Origin: Mesorhizobium onobrychidis
GTDB lineage: Bacteria; Pseudomonadota; Alphaproteobacteria; Rhizobiales; Rhizobiaceae
Direction of reading: 5' to 3'
DNA length: 64,000 nt
Assembly (NCBI RefSeq): GCF_024707545.1
Contig: NZ_CP062229.1
Coordinates: forward strand, 2,585,501-2,649,500
The notes beneath the pieces are model-generated. The model ran no database searches. It had not been told where the DNA came from and saw nothing but the letters and a program-made list of their open reading frames with translations. Below, in pieces: positions 63,294 through 64,000 of the stretch. The position numbers and the translations under genes are program-made. Position 1 is the first letter of the stretch, and each line of letters begins with the position of its first letter.

Positions 63294-63787
63294 TGCAGCG
63301 CTCCATGGGAAATGATGATTCTACGGACGTCGCGATAGGGCTCGGCGAGACTGGCATCGGCGTCGATTTCGACAATCCAAACGCCGTCCCTCGGCGTGTG
63401 TTGCGTGGCAAATTCCTGACCCTCAGCGGAGGCCAGGGTGACGGACTTGTCCGCTGCCTCGTAGGCGGGGTGACGAAACAGGACCTTCACAGCGTGCAGG
63501 GGAACGGGCTTGCCCGCGGCATCGCTTAGGCCGTAGCGCACCTCGCCCCATGCGATCGTCAGTTTGCCGGTCCAGCCGAGCGCCGCCTGCGCGCGCCCTT
63601 CCTCTGCCTTCCGGTTGAACTGCTGGCTCGCCACATAGGTGTTTTCGACGACGAGGCCGGTCCAGCTCTTGCTGGCCAGCGTCGCCATGGTCAAGTTGAC
63701 GCCAATGACCACCCCGAAGAAGCCGAGAATGATGAACAGCATATGCCTGCCGGTGAATTCGCGGGATTTTGGCGAATGAGCGCTCAT
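63290..63787 (-). CDS. fixH: FixH/CcoH cbb3 oxidase assembly protein
   Basis: 165 residues. One N-terminal membrane helix (HMLFIILGFFGVVIGVNLTMATLA), then SWTGLVVENTYVASQQFNRKAEEGRAQAALGWTGKLTI and a beta-rich periplasmic domain ending DGVWIVEIDADASLAEPYRDVRRIIIS. The VVENTYVASQxFN block is the FixH signature. The start overlaps the fixG stop and the stop overlaps the fixI start. Confidence 0.92.
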   Translation of the reverse strand: MSAHSPKSREFTGRHMLFIILGFFGVVIGVNLTMATLASKSWTGLVVENTYVASQQFNRKAEEGRAQAALGWTGKLTIAWGEVRYGLSDAAGKPVPLHAVKVLFRHPAYEAADKSVTLASAEGQEFATQHTPRDGVWIVEIDADASLAEPYRDVRRIIISHGALQ

Positions 63788-64000
63788 CTGGCGATCTCCG
63801 GTGCATTGAAGGTGGCCGTGTATTCGGCGGACTCAAGGCCTGCCTTGTCTTCGATCCGGAACGTGAAGCTCTGCGCGGTTCCCTCGATCTGATCCGCGGG
63901 TTGGCGCACGAAAACCTTGAGCGTCTTCAACCGGTCCGGATCGGCCAGGGTGGCGAAGGATCGTGCGGGAGGAAGATCGACGCCGACCGCGCTCATCTCG
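63784..64000 (-). CDS. fixG: FixG/CcoG, C-terminal part (cut by the window edge)
   Basis: About 72 residues: an Ig-like C-terminal domain PPARSFATLADPDRLKTLKVFVRQPADQIEGTAQSFTFRIEDKAGLESAEYTATFNAPEIAR. This matches the periplasmic end of CcoG, a polyferredoxin membrane protein that acts in copper reduction for cbb3 oxidase assembly. The iron-sulfur domain lies beyond the right edge. Confidence 0.88.
   Translation of the reverse strand, partial: EMSAVGVDLPPARSFATLADPDRLKTLKVFVRQPADQIEGTAQSFTFRIEDKAGLESAEYTATFNAPEIAR

Noticed and set aside
1..64000. tRNA, rRNA or CRISPR features
   Set aside because: Looking by eye I saw no conserved rRNA segments, no cloverleaf ending in CCA and no regularly spaced repeats. 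A covariance-model scan would be decisive.

Overview
The window reads as chromosomal or plasmid DNA of a GC-rich alphaproteobacterium of the Hyphomicrobiales, most like Mesorhizobium or a close relative. The evidence is a FixL/FixJ two-component pair, a FixK-type Crp/Fnr regulator, the end of a fixGHIS (ccoGHIS) cluster, and many FixK/FNR boxes (TTGA-N6-TCAA or GCAA) in front of stress and metal genes. The genus is inferred. I see no rRNA, tRNA or CRISPR array.

1-17.2 kb: a broken IS5-type transposase; a type II NADH dehydrogenase on the minus strand; and, divergent from it across two palindromic operator-like sites, a compact nine-gene plus-strand operon (2.3-11.3 kb). The operon encodes a DyP-associated partner protein, a DyP-type peroxidase, a DUF4331 protein, an acetoacetate decarboxylase-fold protein, a RutE-like nitroreductase, an SDR, a TPR protein, a Cys-less disulfide-reductase-family flavoprotein and a NicO-type Ni/Co transporter. 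I know of no described pathway with this set. It is followed by a small membrane protein, a DUF3300 protein, an S41 C-terminal processing protease and a glycoamylase-fold (GH144-like) protein.

17.2-19 kb is decayed DNA: a strong palindrome and remnants of a hipBA toxin-antitoxin pair. 19-28 kb is a FixK-box-led operon: universal stress protein (USP), MBL/beta-CASP nuclease, phosphoketolase, frameshifted acetate kinase and a Ca2+-type P-type ATPase. 28-34 kb carries small FixK-box genes, a GNAT, the FixK-like regulator, an alpha/beta hydrolase and a second glycoamylase-fold protein, with HlyD and MFS debris. 34-39.1 kb is a minus-strand copper-handling cluster: CopA-like ATPase with altered metal motifs, isoprenylcysteine methyltransferase-like protein, DUF2933, a DoxX-like-sized membrane protein, DUF5676 and DUF305.

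39.2-49.8 kb continues with box-controlled genes, including an operon DUF302 / TPC-motif P1B ATPase / thioredoxin / MgtC-DUF4010. An IS481-family element sits between DUF302 and a PatZ-like acyl-CoA synthetase-acetyltransferase; it has separated the latter from what was probably a shared FixK box. 49.9-59.4 kb holds a kinase fusion, cytochrome c, three more USPs, a flavin-nucleotide-binding protein, a scrambled phasin/cytochrome/SDR remnant zone and fixLJ. 59.4-64 kb has LysE, a CBS-BON protein and fixS, fixI, fixH and the end of fixG.

Together, from 19 kb onward, the region looks like a microoxic/stress regulon: oxygen sensing (FixLJ-FixK), assembly of cbb3 oxidase (FixGHIS), metal homeostasis (four P-type ATPases), acetyl-phosphate/acetyl-CoA metabolism (phosphoketolase, AckA, PatZ) and USPs. 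Numerous truncated genes show that the locus has been repeatedly rearranged.
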